A stretch of DNA of 64,000 bases from Ceratopteris richardii (GCA_020310875.1 CM035413.1:168634496-168698495); one strand, 5' to 3'; counted from the stretch's first letter, positions 29,982 through 39,960 are shown. Program-made: numbers and translations. The notes: generated by a model from the sequence alone, not told the origin.

Positions 29982-30749
29982 TCAATGTTTCTTGCAGACG
30001 TTGATGTAGCCTTTGTTGGAGGCATCCATTGGATCCTCGAATGAAAGTTGATCTTTCCTCCTGATAGGGATCCATCTTAGAACTGTGTGTGGTTGTGTAT
30101 AGGTCACTTTTGACTTCTTCATCTTTGAGTGGTTGTTTAAATTTTGTAGCCCTCGTGGCTGGCAATTTGGTTTTGTGGGTGCTAGTAGTGCTTTTGGCTT
30201 CCAAACCCAGATTCTTGATGGTTGTCTTCTTATTATTGTCAAAGAGGTGAGTTGATCTTCTGTGGCTCTTTGTGCATGGTTCTCATCCTTGCTTTTCCTT
30301 GGCTTCTTTGTTGAGACTTTTCTTGTGAGGGAGATCAATGGTGTTTGTGCATGGAAGAGTGGCTTGGGTACCCACATGTGTAATTGTCCTTGTTGAGCTA
30401 CAACTAATTTCTTAGGCACCCAAATTTGTACGTTATTATGGTTGGTCTTCATTGCTTGCTTTGGTACCCAAAATTTTGAGAGACCTTGTGATTGAGCTTG
30501 TCCTTGTTTTTTGGTGTTTCTTTTAGCATGGTTGGCTTGCCTCGATGGGAATGTTGGTGTCAAAGTGGGTGGTTGCTCTCCTTTTTGTACCCAAATCTGC
30601 TTCATGCCGTGCTTGTGTAATGTTTTACTTGCCTCTTTGGTTGCATTGTTGTGGCGGCAATAGTCTTTGAAAAAGAAGAGGGGTCCTCTCTCCTTTGAGA
30701 CTGTTCTTCCATGATTGAGTCCTTCTGGATCATATATTTTTTGACACAT
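29982..30749 (-). CDS. Gypsy-G0 W-x-P-K repeat protein region, 255 aa open
   Basis: A basic, Gln/Lys/Pro-rich frame with six tryptophan motifs: Q-I-W-V-Q-K, K-F-W-V-P-K, Q-I-W-V-P-K, H-M-W-V-P-K, R-I-W-V-W-K and L-R-W-I-P-I. No signal peptide, membrane span or known enzyme motif is visible. It follows integrase and the second protease-like domain and overlaps the end of that frame (30602-30820) in another frame, so a single frameshift probably separates one original polyprotein. Athila-type gypsy elements carry an env-like ORF in this place, but this reading has no membrane segment. Function unknown. Confidence 0.6.
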   Translation of the reverse strand: MCQKIYDPEGLNHGRTVSKERGPLFFFKDYCRHNNATKEASKTLHKHGMKQIWVQKGEQPPTLTPTFPSRQANHAKRNTKKQGQAQSQGLSKFWVPKQAMKTNHNNVQIWVPKKLVVAQQGQLHMWVPKPLFHAQTPLISLTRKVSTKKPRKSKDENHAQRATEDQLTSLTIIRRQPSRIWVWKPKALLAPTKPNCQPRGLQNLNNHSKMKKSKVTYTQPHTVLRWIPIRRKDQLSFEDPMDASNKGYINVCKKH

Positions 30750-31215
30750 ACAACATCTTCTTTGCTTAGATTGGGCCTAGAGGAACTAAGAGAATATGTG
30801 CTACTTGGATTTGTGCTCATGCAATTCTCTAATTCTAATGTGATGCATTGTTCATGTACCCAAACTTGAAGAAGTTGTCTTTTAAGGTTTAAGTTAACTG
30901 CATAGTCATATATCTAGTCTTGACCCAAGACAAGTGGTTCCATAAGGTCCTCAACTTCACACACTAGCATTTTGACTCTCATTGGAACATCTAGAAGATA
31001 AATGGGAAGCTCCACCTCGCCCAAACAGGGGGTTTCCACACCTCCCAATCCTATGAGATAGGCTTCAATGGAATTGATGTTCGATTGTTGATCTTGGCAG
31101 TATGAAAGTATAACCGCACTCATTGCTGCACCTCAGTTAATCAATGCTCTCACAGTCCTTACATTCTTCCCTTGTCCTACCGCTATGGTCAGAAAGGGGC
31201 GTCGGTCAATTATTC
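30602..31215 (-). pseudogene. Gypsy-G0 second retropepsin-like domain
   Basis: In the same minus frame as the integrase tail (31402-31214). It reads R-P-F-L-T-I-A-V-G, V-R-A-L-I-N, a stop, then G-A-A-M-S-A-V, and later C-L-G-E-V-E-L-P-I and E-P-L-V-L-G-Q-D. This is the retropepsin plan (active site D-T/S-G-A, closing L-G-x-D), with the catalytic Asp as Asn and the next codon a stop. Element protease normally lies between gag and RT, and G0 has that one too (34791-35260). It then runs into a Ser-rich tail before the W-repeat region. Confidence 0.62.
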
Positions 31216-32930
31216 AAGAAGCAATTGCACTTGATGTTTGACACATGGCCATGTGGTATCTTGGAGCCTCAGAATTGACATATAGGCCTAGGCGCCTTAG
31301 CTTATTTCTCCTAATGTGTTCTCTAGTCTCTGCCTGTGCTTCTTCTCTAACCCTTAACTCTTCTTCTTTTCGCTTCTTAGCAGTGTTGAGCCTCATTAGC
31401 ATATCCTCTATAAGAGGTTCTTGATATAGCTTAGCTCAGAGCTACTAATATAGCTTGGCAAAATGTCACCTTGAACAACACCGCTAGTGGAAATTTTATT
31501 AATGATCATGGGTCCATATCCTCTTTTTCACAATTTACGGGCATGTTGCTTTAGTGTATAAAGAAACACGAGGTCTCCCTCTTTCAGTCCTTTATCCTTA
31601 GTGTGTGGATCAAAGTATGCCTTTTGCCTTTTCTTTGCAGCATAGATGCCTACAGCCACTCTTAACCTTGTCTCACCTAAGCGTTCTAGATCAAAGATCC
31701 TAGAGGACAACTCATGTCCATTCCACTCGTGTTCTTGTGCTACTTTTAAAGCTGGGATTAGGAAGTCCAATGGTAGCACAACATTCTGTCCGAAGACCAT
31801 ATGAAATGGGGTGGCATTGAGTACCGTTTTATAGGCAACTCGATAACCCCAAACAACATGATGAAGTTGTTTGTCCCAATCAGAGTGTTTGTTATTAACC
31901 AGTTTTGTCAATACATTACATAAGATCTTATTTGTGCTCTCAGCTTGTCCGTTAACTTGTCGATGATAGGGGGGAGACTTCTTATGTATCACCAAGAATT
32001 CTTGGAGAAGATTGTCAATGAATTCATTCAAGAAGTGCGTGCCTCTATCACTTACTAACTCTATTGGTAGCCCGTATCTAGTGAACACGTTCTCGAATAA
32101 AAATTTAGCCATAGTTTGAGCATTGTTCTTTGTCGTGGCTTTGATTCTACCCACTTGGTAAGGTAATCCTTGGCTACAATAATGTACTCTGCATGGGAGT
32201 TTCTCGTTGGGGGGTTAATGAGACTACAAAGTCTATACCCCACTTTGAAAATGCATGTCCTCCCATCATTGGACTCCAATGCATCTCATCTTTTCTAATC
32301 GGATATTGCGCACCTTGGCATGTGTCACATTTCTTCACATAGGTATGCGCATCCATATGAAGAGTGGGCCACCAAAGTCCTGAGAATAGAATGGTCTTGA
32401 TTACTCGATCAGGCCCAAAGTGTCCACTAGCGGCCGTGCTGTGTGCAGTTTCTAAGATTTTCAAATAGTCAGATTCGTGAATGCACAATCTTAAGTAGCC
32501 ATCTTTGCCTCTTCAATATAGGTTGTCTCCTACTAAGGCATAGTCTAGAGCCTCTTGTTCCATGCTTCGTTTTCTTGCTAGACTTGCCTCGCTGGGTAGT
32601 GTTCCCATTCTCATAAATTCTACCAATGGAGCACTCCAATATGGAATTAATGACACATGATAAAGGGTAGCATGCTCCACTAGGGGTTTTTCCTGGCACC
32701 TTGGATAATTCTTAATCCACTCATGTATTTCTTTATCCATACTAGGCCAATACACTCCTAAACATTTTAGATTTTGCAATGTTTGTTGTTTAGAATAGTG
32801 ATTCCCTAGTAATCCTTTTTGGGCTTGTTGCAACCAACTACTATGTTCATCGTCCTCGACACAACAAGCTAGAACACCTTTCGTATCTTGTTTATACATG
32901 CTTCCTACCAATATTTGATAATTTTATGAT
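31216..32930 (-). pseudogene. Gypsy-G0 integrase with two zinc modules and long tail
   Basis: Read minus: zinc module 1 (G-N-H-Y-S-K, Y-W-P-S-M, Y-P-R-C-Q; 32840-32690), a 75-residue spacer, zinc module 2 (A-H-S-T-A-A-S-G-H-F-G, W-W-P-T-L, C-D-T-C-Q; 32445-32310), then the core: G-I-D-F-V near 32240, S-D-R-G-T-H-F near 32045 and N-G-Q-A-E-S-T-N near 31950, so all three catalytic residues are present. The C-terminal part holds G-P-M-I-I-N-K-I-S-T-S-G, then a charged helical tail, E-E-E-L-R-V-R-E-E-A. At least three frameshifts and some stops. Confidence 0.85.
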
Positions 32931-34055
32931 CATACAATTTCATCCTTGTTCGTCTTCACATTCTTATTTGTAGGTCCAAAGGTTAGGACTGGTACCAACT
33001 TATTTTCCCATTTAGGAACAACTTCTAGATTGAACAGATAAGCATCAGTAAATTCATTAGACACTCCCTACGATGGCTCTCTTGAAGTGATGCGAGAAAG
33101 GTGATCCACTATGAGGTGGGTCTTACCTTTCCTAACAATCACTTCAAAGTCATATTCCATTAGTAAGAGGAACCATCTTACTAAGCGTCTGATATTGCAA
33201 GGTTTATGATTTTACCTTGTCGTACCATGAACACACACTTCTCTGGGTTCAGACAAACTCGATATTCTCTACACTTGTTGAAGATCTATCTGAGCTTAGG
33301 GATGTGTTATCCTCTTTCTTGGGAATGAGCACATAAATCATCAACATATACCTCTAAGCTCTTTTGCAAGAACTCTTTGAGGACATGACACGTGAGCCTT
33401 TGGAATGTTGCAGGTGCATTGATGAGCCCAAATGGCATCACACGAAATGCAAAGATTCCCCACTCTGTGGTAAAGGCCATTTTATGTTGATCTTCTGGGG
33501 CAATGACTACTTGGTTGTAACCTGAAAATTCATCAAGGAAGCTCTAAACTTCCTTGCTCGTAACACGCTCCAATAAATGTTGAGTGATTGGAAGCGGATA
33601 GCTATCTCTGATGGTAGCAACATTAACTTTTTAAGGTAATACACACTCGCAAGTTTCCATTCTTTCTGGGTACCACCACAATGGGGGACACCCATTCTGC
33701 ATGCTCGATCTCATATATAAATCCAGCCTCAATCAACTTGTCAATTTCTTCTTTTATTTTAGCTACATAAGTGTCATTATGTGTAGGGCTTTGGTTTGGT
33801 GGGCTTGGCATCAGCCATCATGGGGATTGTATGAGAGCATATTCTCTGATCTACCCCCTTCAGGTCTTTATAGGTCCATGCAAACACATCCCTATATTCC
33901 CTTAGTAAGGCAACAAGTTCTATTTCCTCTTCGGCACTTAGGTCTTCTCCTATGTACGTACATCGCTCTTCATTCCCTTCAATGGTTACAACAATTTTTT
34001 TGGTCTTTTCTTTGTTATCATATGCTTCTCCTGTAATGGCCTCTCTCTTAGGCAT
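32931..34055 (-). pseudogene. Gypsy-G0 reverse transcriptase, RNase H mostly deleted
   Basis: RT begins near 34055 (A-W-T-Y-K-D-L-K-G-V, I-K-E-E-I-D-K-L-I-E-A-G, W-V-S-P-I-V-V-V-P-R-K-N-G) and reaches Y-V-D-D-L near 33350 and C-L-N-P-E-K-C-V-F-M near 33245. At about 33219 it jumps from G-K-I to codons equivalent to N-K-P-C-N in G3, removing RNase H (about 0.5 kb in G3, 61900-62420). V-R-W-F-L-L-L-M-E-Y-D-F and the D-A-Y-L-F-N-L-E linker follow. RT would make cDNA; without RNase H this copy is dead. Confidence 0.85.
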
Positions 34056-34790
34056 TCATACCAAAATTTTCCAGTCTTCAACTTCATATTTCTTGAAATT
34101 CTCTGGTACTTCAAACAATGATTCCTCCTCTTCTGGGTTCACTACTTTTCTTTTCTTCTTCTTTTGACCACCCTCACTTTCATCCTTTGAGTTTATAGTT
34201 TTGATGCTTGTGAGAGGTTCTTCTTCTTTTTGGGTACGTACTCCTATCTCTTCTAGATAGTGCTCCTCTGAAATAAAGCAACTATCCATCACAATGGAAT
34301 CTAGATCACGATCATTCTCTTCTTCTTCTATGAAGCCACTAGGGTCACACTCTTCTAGCAAGGGCTGACACGTGAACACTAAAATATCATAACCCTTCTC
34401 ATCACAATGTCCATTCTTCTTCATTGACAACAATGTCCATGGTGGCTAAGATTTCTGCCCAACCATGAGGCTCAAATTCCTCATTTGGAAAGATCATCGA
34501 TGTATAGGCTGGGTCTCTAACCGTTCTATCTCCTTGAAAAGTTCCTTCTTCTGTTGCTTTTAGGCATTTCTCCTCTTTGTTGGCAACCTTGCACATCCAC
34601 AAGTGAGTACCTTCATGCATCCACGATGGGTCAGGTGAACGTTCTGAATGCACAGAGATTGAATCTTCTTGCACATTGTGGATAGGATTCCACTGTAGGG
34701 GTGGTACATCTCTGAAGGTGTAATTCTTTAGATTGACCTTGGTTGTTACCCCCAAGTGCTGCAAGTACAAGGAGTTGGTTCCCTAATCTT
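34056..34790 (-). pseudogene. Gypsy-G0 spacer domain between protease and RT
   Basis: Two minus frames (34770-34402, 34433-34056). The first reads D-V-P-P-L-Q-W-N-P-I-H, W-M-H-E-G-T-H-L-W-M-C and E-E-F-E-P-H-G-W-A-E-I-L-A-T. These match G3 at 60415-60700 residue for residue in many places. The second is acidic and Glu/Lys-rich, with Y-D-I-L-V-F-T-C-Q-P. I know no name for this block. It lies in the polyprotein between the end of protease and the RT lead-in. Confidence 0.7.
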
Positions 34791-35260
34791 GTACAATTTG
34801 TAGTTGTCGTAGGAAGGGTCTCCCTAGGATCATTTCATAGGCATTAATTTTACCAAAGTCACATATAACAAAGGTGTGCTCAAACTCTACACCACAAGTG
34901 GTTAGAGTTATCCCTTATAACAATCCTAGAGGTCTTTCAACATGGCCATTATCCATTTGAAGCTTCATTCTAGTTGGTCTTAATGCGGGTTTACCCCATT
35001 GCTTCCACAAGGAGGTAGTCACAATAGCAACACCAGCACCTGAATCTATGATCACTTTGGTTGTATAAACTTGGTAGGTGATCGGGAGATAAGTATTACC
35101 TTCTTCGCCTTCGCTCATGTCCCCTATTTTGTGTAGAGGTATCTCTGGAATTTTTTGCTTAGAGCCTGCTTTTGAGATCTTGGAATCAAGTTCTGGAACT
35201 TGATTTGCCATATGATTCCATAGCTTGGGTTTTACTTTGAGCAGCTCTTTTAAGGTGAGA
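34791..35260 (-). pseudogene. Gypsy-G0 protease
   Basis: The minus frame 35211-34915 reads L-P-I-T-Y-Q-V-Y-T-T-K-V, the active site I-I-D-S-G-A-G-V-A-I-V-T, then L-W-K-Q-W-G-K-P-A-L. Catalytic D-S-G intact. The C-terminal part near 34830 reads Y-E-M-I-L-G-R-P-F. Upstream, L-T-L-K-E-L-L-K-V-K-P reaches 35260 and matches G3 at 59865. The frame breaks near 34910. Confidence 0.83.
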
Positions 35261-35620
35261 TGACACTGAACCTTAGTGTTTGTTGCAGCTCAAGGTCAAG
35301 GACAAGCATACAAAGTGCATCAAAGAAGTGGAAACACAAGAAGAAGGAGCACATAGGGAGCTCCAAGAAGTGTATGTCAAATTTTCAGAAGAAATCCCTA
35401 TAAAAATAGTGATTTTCATCACTAAAAGCCATTGTAAATACCATTTTATATTTTTGCAACTCCATTTTTTTCAAGCCGAGGAGTCCTCGAGCTTGAGGAG
35501 TATTAGAAGTATCATCCTACCAATTTTTATAATTTTTAGAATCCATTTGAGCCTTCAAATAAGCCTGGGTACTATAAAAAGAGCTAGAGAGCTCATTTTT
35601 GAGGTTAGATTGTTATAGAA
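35261..35620 (+). repeat. Gypsy-G1 5' LTR, 3' part missing
   Basis: Starts TGACACTG inside Gypsy-G0 protease codons and matches the G0 LTR in reverse: gtcaaggacaag, ggagctccaagaagtg, and the TATA-like actataaaaagagctagagag near 35572. At about 35617 the match to the LTR (gaggttagattgtta) stops; the last 230 or so bases and the primer site are absent. Confidence 0.85.
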
Positions 35621-36440
35621 AATCACAATTCTGTGAAAAATTCAAATTTTTTGAAAATCGTGATTTTCTATTTCCTACCTAAAAGCTTTTTGAAGAGAAC
35701 ATGATTTTGAGATCATTCTTAGAATCACGATTCTTTGGTTGTGCTCAAAATCGCGATTTTCTAAGTGTTTCAAAAACATGATTCTCTGGTCACCCTTAGA
35801 AGCGTGATTTTTTGGCGATTCTCAAAAACACGATTTTTAGCCAAAATCACGATTTTCAGGTAAAAACACGATTTTGGGAAAACATGATTCTCTGTTGGTT
35901 CCAAAATCGTGATTTAAAAAAAACCACGACTTTCATCCAAAATCGTGATTTTCACGATTTTCAAGAAACACGATTTTCACTAAGATACAAAATTGCGATT
36001 CTCAGAACACGATTTTCAATCTAAATCAGATTTTTCGGTCATTCTCAAAATCGTGATTTTTAGGCTAAAACATGATTCTGAGCAAAACACGATTTTCAGT
36101 CAAAATCGTGATTTTCAGGTAAAAACACGATTTTGAGAAAACACGATTTTCAATCAAAATTATGATTTTGAGGTCATTCTCAAAATCTCGATTTTCACAA
36201 AAAAGACGATTCTCACTCAAAATTGAGTTTTTCACAATTGTCACTCAAAATCGCATTTTTCATGATTGTCACTCAAAATCGCGTTTTTCACGACTTTCAC
36301 TCAAAATCGCATTTTTCACTATTTTTAGCCAAAATTGCATTTTTTGGGGATTGCTCAGGATCGCGATTCTCACTCAATATCATGATTTCCAAGGTTGTTC
36401 AAAATCGTGATTTTCACACAAAATTGTGATTTTTTCAAAA
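35621..36440 (+). repeat. Palindromic array, AAAATCGCGATTTT type
   Basis: Over 0.8 kb, units of about 15-25 bases repeat the inverted pair aaaatcgtgatttt / aaaatcacgatttt, with some caaaatcgcgatttt. CG in the centre is often TG or CA. It lies between the LTR and gag of Gypsy-G1. Open frames across it are by-products of the repeat. Confidence 0.92.
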
Positions 36441-36644
36441 GATACTGTTTGCCTGTTTTGATCCCCAGGAGCCTGATTTGACATAACTTTTTCATCAAAA
36501 GTCCATTTTTTGAGCTCTATAGCTCTTTGGAAAGCTCTATAGGCTAATTTGAAGTTGACCCTCAAGTGGGACTAGGGAATCAAGGGGACTCCAAAGGATT
36601 TTGAACCATACCAAGGGGAAATTTTGGACTCTTAACCAAAGCTT
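36441..36644 (+). promoter_or_regulatory. Gypsy-G1 leader end
   Basis: ctgtttgcctgttttgatccc, aaagtccattttttgagctct and aatttgaagttgaccct match the G2 leader at 50325-50500. Non-coding; precedes the Gag ATG. Confidence 0.7.
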
Positions 36645-38218
36645 ATGAACCTGAGATCTCGTAGACACCTAGGAAAGGATAGACAAAGCATTAGGTCTTC
36701 TGAGGCAAGTGTCAACCATACAGCTAAGTCTTGGGTACAACATCTAAGTGGTTATCCCTACGTACTAAGCTCTGACACAAGTGATTCAGAAATGTTTTTT
36801 GGCATGGGGAAACCTACAGGGGGCTCAGGCACTACCTATCTACAAACACCAAAAGTTCCCTATAAGACACAGTTGGAATATATTCGGACTAACCGATTAG
36901 GTACTCGCATCTATGAGGATGGCCTGAGGCGATCAGTGGTCCAGCTCAAAAATCCAGATCAACCCTTTGGACTTGAATACCCAGTAGTCAAGTTTGAAGA
37001 GAGTTCATACATTGATAAGGAAGGAACCATGTATGTGGTCACCAACTTACCAGACAGGATAGATGAGTTTGGCAACATCATTCCTGAGAGTGAGATAAGA
37101 GACCTAGAGCAAGGAGATGTAGGATGAGAACCCAAGACTCCTAGAGGTAATTCAGTCTTGACCAGAGTGATCACTCCAGATTGGATCCCTCAAGACAACA
37201 AAAGCATAGAACTATTCTTAAATAGAGAAACGAAGGAAGCCTTTTGGAGATTCAAGCCAGATCAACCTAGCCAATTGGTCATAGTCATCATCTACGAGTT
37301 CAAGGATCCACAAACTCTAGGAAAATTTGTCTACCTGGATAACACGTCAGAGAAAATGTTCTTGGTAACAGAACATGATAGACATGCAATACTTGGAAGA
37401 GTGAATTGATTTTCCCTCCAATAAGATCCAATGTTTCCCATGGCCTCCAACGAGTAGGATCATCCCGGGCTCATGAAACCCAGAGGGAAAGATCTAGAGA
37501 GAGACCTGAGGTAAGCTTTACACACAATGTGGGTAGAGACAAATCAAGATTTGAAGGTGAAAGACCTGAAAGAGAGAGACATCAAGCACATAGGCATCAA
37601 AGAGATGAACACAATTTTCCATTGCCTAGACCCAAAGAGAACCCAAGAACCCTTAGACCCTCTCAAGTGGTCAAGGCAATGAAAATTTACTTTGATGGGT
37701 CAGGACATCCTTATGATCATGTGGTTGAGTTCAAACAAGTGTTAAGAGCTGAACAGGTTGAGGAATTGTTCACCCAGCTCGAGGCATTTGGCTTGACTCT
37801 CAAGGGTACTGCCTTAGCTTGGTTTCAACCCCCGAATAGTCATAGCTATCGAGATATAGGTCAATTGCTAGAGGAATTCATTGTAGAATTTTCCAAGAGT
37901 GGCATCAAGCATAATACATCATCCTTGATCCACAGCTTCAAGCAGACACCCCAAGAAACAGTGCGACTAGTAGGAAGAAGGTTTAGGCAATACATAGAAA
38001 GATGCCCTATGCCAGAGCTACCCACACCGGCCAAACAAGTGGCCTTGTTTTTAGATGGCTTACTACGCACAAAGTTGAGATCATATGTGTACTTGAAAGA
38101 GCCTAGATCCATAGAATAGTGTGTACAAATGTGCATTGACATAGAAGATAACTTGGGTGTGGAGTTAGGATTGTCCAAACTCTATAAGGATTTTGATAGT
38201 TATACTACTATACTTTCA
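36645..38218 (+). pseudogene. Gypsy-G1 gag
   Basis: ATG at 36645 (M-N-L-R-S-R-R-H-L-G), shared with G2 at 51071. The N-terminal 250 residues (Y-K-T-Q-L-E-Y-I, R-I-Y-E-D-G-L-R-R-S-V, Y-I-D-K-E-G-T-M-Y-V-V, V-Y-L-D-N-T-S-E-K-M) have no named match that I recognise. From 37670 the standard gypsy Gag capsid domain follows: Y-F-D-G-S-G-H-P-Y-D-H, L-A-W-F-Q-P, S-L-I-H-S-F-K-Q-T-P and R-C-P-M-P-E-L. One in-frame TGA at 37125, a frameshift near 37406 and a TAG at 38117. It ends before any zinc knuckle, at the chromovirus piece. Confidence 0.85.
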
Positions 38219-38391
38219 GCAGGTTCTTGATAAGAGGGAGCGAAAGTTAAGGAATTGCTCCATACTAGAGTATTTAGTAGCATGGAATAGCCATCCACTC
38301 ACAAATGCTACTTGGGAATCAGAAGCTTTGATTCGCAAACACTTTCCTTCCTTGATCACTGGGGACAGTGATCTCTAGAAGGGGGAGAGAG
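38219..38391 (+). pseudogene. Chromovirus chromodomain end and polypurine tract
   Basis: V-L-D-K-R-E-R-K-L-R-N, I-L-E-Y-L-V-A-W-N and A-T-W-E-S-E-A-L-I follow the chromodomain pattern of plant chromovirus integrases. After H-F-P-S-L-I and a stop comes agaagggggagaga, a polypurine tract (38377-38390). It joins Gypsy-G1 gag directly at about 38218, so it is a separate, truncated element. Confidence 0.8.
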
Positions 38392-38640
38392 TGTTAGATT
38401 TATTTAGAACTCCATGGTCTACCATTGGTCTACTTGTATTTGGTCGAGGACCCTAGTCGGGTCAAGGACCAGAGCTCGGGGGAGCCAAGACTCTAGCACA
38501 GATCTTCGAGGCTATTCCATCTCCTCAAAGTGGCCATATGAGGAGTGTTTGGACCTTAGAGAAGATTCTAGAGGTGCCAAGGGCAAGGGCTATTTAAGGT
38601 TGGGAGGAGAGTGGCAGGTAGCTGATTTGGATCTTTCATA
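38392..38640 (+). repeat. Chromovirus 3' LTR, partial
   Basis: Begins TGTTAGATTTATTTAG right after the polypurine tract. TATA-like ctatttaagg near 38590. No second copy is present; the right end is placed where Copia-D coding sequence starts. Confidence 0.65.
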
Positions 38641-39179
38641 ATGGATATCGACCACCAATTTCCAGTGATGTCCCAAGACTTCAAGGACTACAAAAATTAT
38701 TGTAAAGATCAACAACATGAAAACTCATTGCTCTTGATGAATCTAAGCCACAAGGAAGGTAAAGAAGATGATAATTTATTCTACATAGATTCAGGATGTT
38801 CAAATCATGTTGCAAGCAACATAGATCTCTTATCAGATTTTGGAAAGTCCAAAGCATAGACATGAACTTTAAACAAGGGATGACACAAAGCATAGTGTGG
38901 AGAGGATTGGCAATGTCAAAGCTTCCAATGGTAGGAAAAATATTTTGAGCAAGGTACTCTATGTTCCCACTATTACAAAAAATCTAATAAGTGTAGGCCA
39001 AATGGCTAAGAAAGGCTTGCAAGTTAGGTTCACCCAACATGGAGCTTTTGTGGAAGATCCATATCAAGGCTTCAAGAAGAGAGCCAGAGGTGAGAAGCAT
39101 GGTGGGCCTTTTACTTTTGAAGTAGGAGAAACCAAATACGTATCTCTATTTAGCTTTGGGCCTCAAACCCTAAGCAAGC
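38641..39179 (+). pseudogene. Copia-D protease
   Basis: F-Y-I-D-S-G-C-S-N-H-V (near 38790) is the copia aspartic-protease active site, intact. Then L-Y-V-P-T-I-T-K-N-L-I-S-V and the tail Q-V-R-F-T-Q-H-G-A-F-V. A frame change lies near 38860-38900. Gag and its zinc knuckle upstream are missing. Confidence 0.82.
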
Positions 39180-39960
39180 TTGGTGTGGCATACGAGGCTA
39201 TCTCATCTGAATGAAAGAACCTTGAAAGATATATGCAGGGATCAAAGTGTTCTTGGATTGCCAAACATATCAAAGCAACACATGATCAATAGATGTGATG
39301 CATGTCAGACTAGGAAGGCACAAAGACAATCATTCAAACACAAAGGCTACATCCACAAAAATTTGTTGGACTTAGTACATATAGATCTATGGGGGCCAAG
39401 CCAAGAACCTTCATTGTATATTATCAAGAATAAGAATGGTCTTTGATTGCTTCAAAAAGTATCTAGCACATGTGGATAATCATATAGGTAGATCATTCAA
39501 GAAGCTCAGATCTGATGGAGGAGGAGAATACTTCCCGAAAGATTTTGATGAGTTCTTGCAAGATAATGGTATCAAAAGGGAAGTGACTACTAGATACTCT
39601 CCTCAATGGAATGCAATTGCAGAGAGAAGAAAAAAGACATTTGTTGGATCAGTGCGAACAATGATTGAAGAGAAGAGGTTGCCACATTATCTATGGGTAG
39701 AGGCTATTTCAATTTTTGCGTACCTTGTGAATAGACTACCATCCAAATCACTTCAAGGCATGACTCCTTATGAAGCATGGTATGGAAGAGAACCTAGCGG
39801 TGGACACTACAAGGTGTTTGGTTGTTTAGTTCATGTTCATGTACCATCACAAATAAGAGGTAAGGTAGATGAAAGGGAAACAAAGGTAGTATTTATTGGG
39901 TATGAAACAACTCAGATGGTTCTATAATCCTTCAACCAAGAAATTCATTACAAGTAGAGA
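39180..39960 (+). pseudogene. Copia-D integrase
   Basis: Zinc region W-H-T-R-L-S-H-L-N-E and C-D-A-C-Q-T, then D-L-V-H-I-D-L-W-G-P (first Asp). About 23 residues around F-I-D-D-F-S are missing at 39420. The second Asp, R-S-D-G-G-G-E-Y, and Glu, N-A-I-A-E-R-R, follow, then P-Y-E-A-W-Y-G and F-G-C-L-V-H. The last codons near 39905 are frameshifted. Confidence 0.85.

Larger units (their letters stand above)
28393..35260 (-). mobile_element. Gypsy-G0 retrotransposon, 3' portion
   Basis: Minus-strand Ty3/gypsy order from right to left: protease (35260-34791), spacer domain, RT, a trace of RNase H, integrase with two zinc modules, a second retropepsin-like domain, W-x-P-K repeats, 0.95 kb of non-coding DNA, polypurine tract (29035-29022) and 3' LTR (29021-28393). 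Gag and the 5' LTR are missing because Gypsy-G1 (plus strand) begins at 35261. It inserted in a copia RNase H gene. No chromodomain is visible. Confidence 0.85.

Noticed and set aside
35812-36429. Open frames of 68-82 codons rich in F, S and I
   Set aside because: They arise from translating the palindromic array; two frames give equally good readings and none has a motif.
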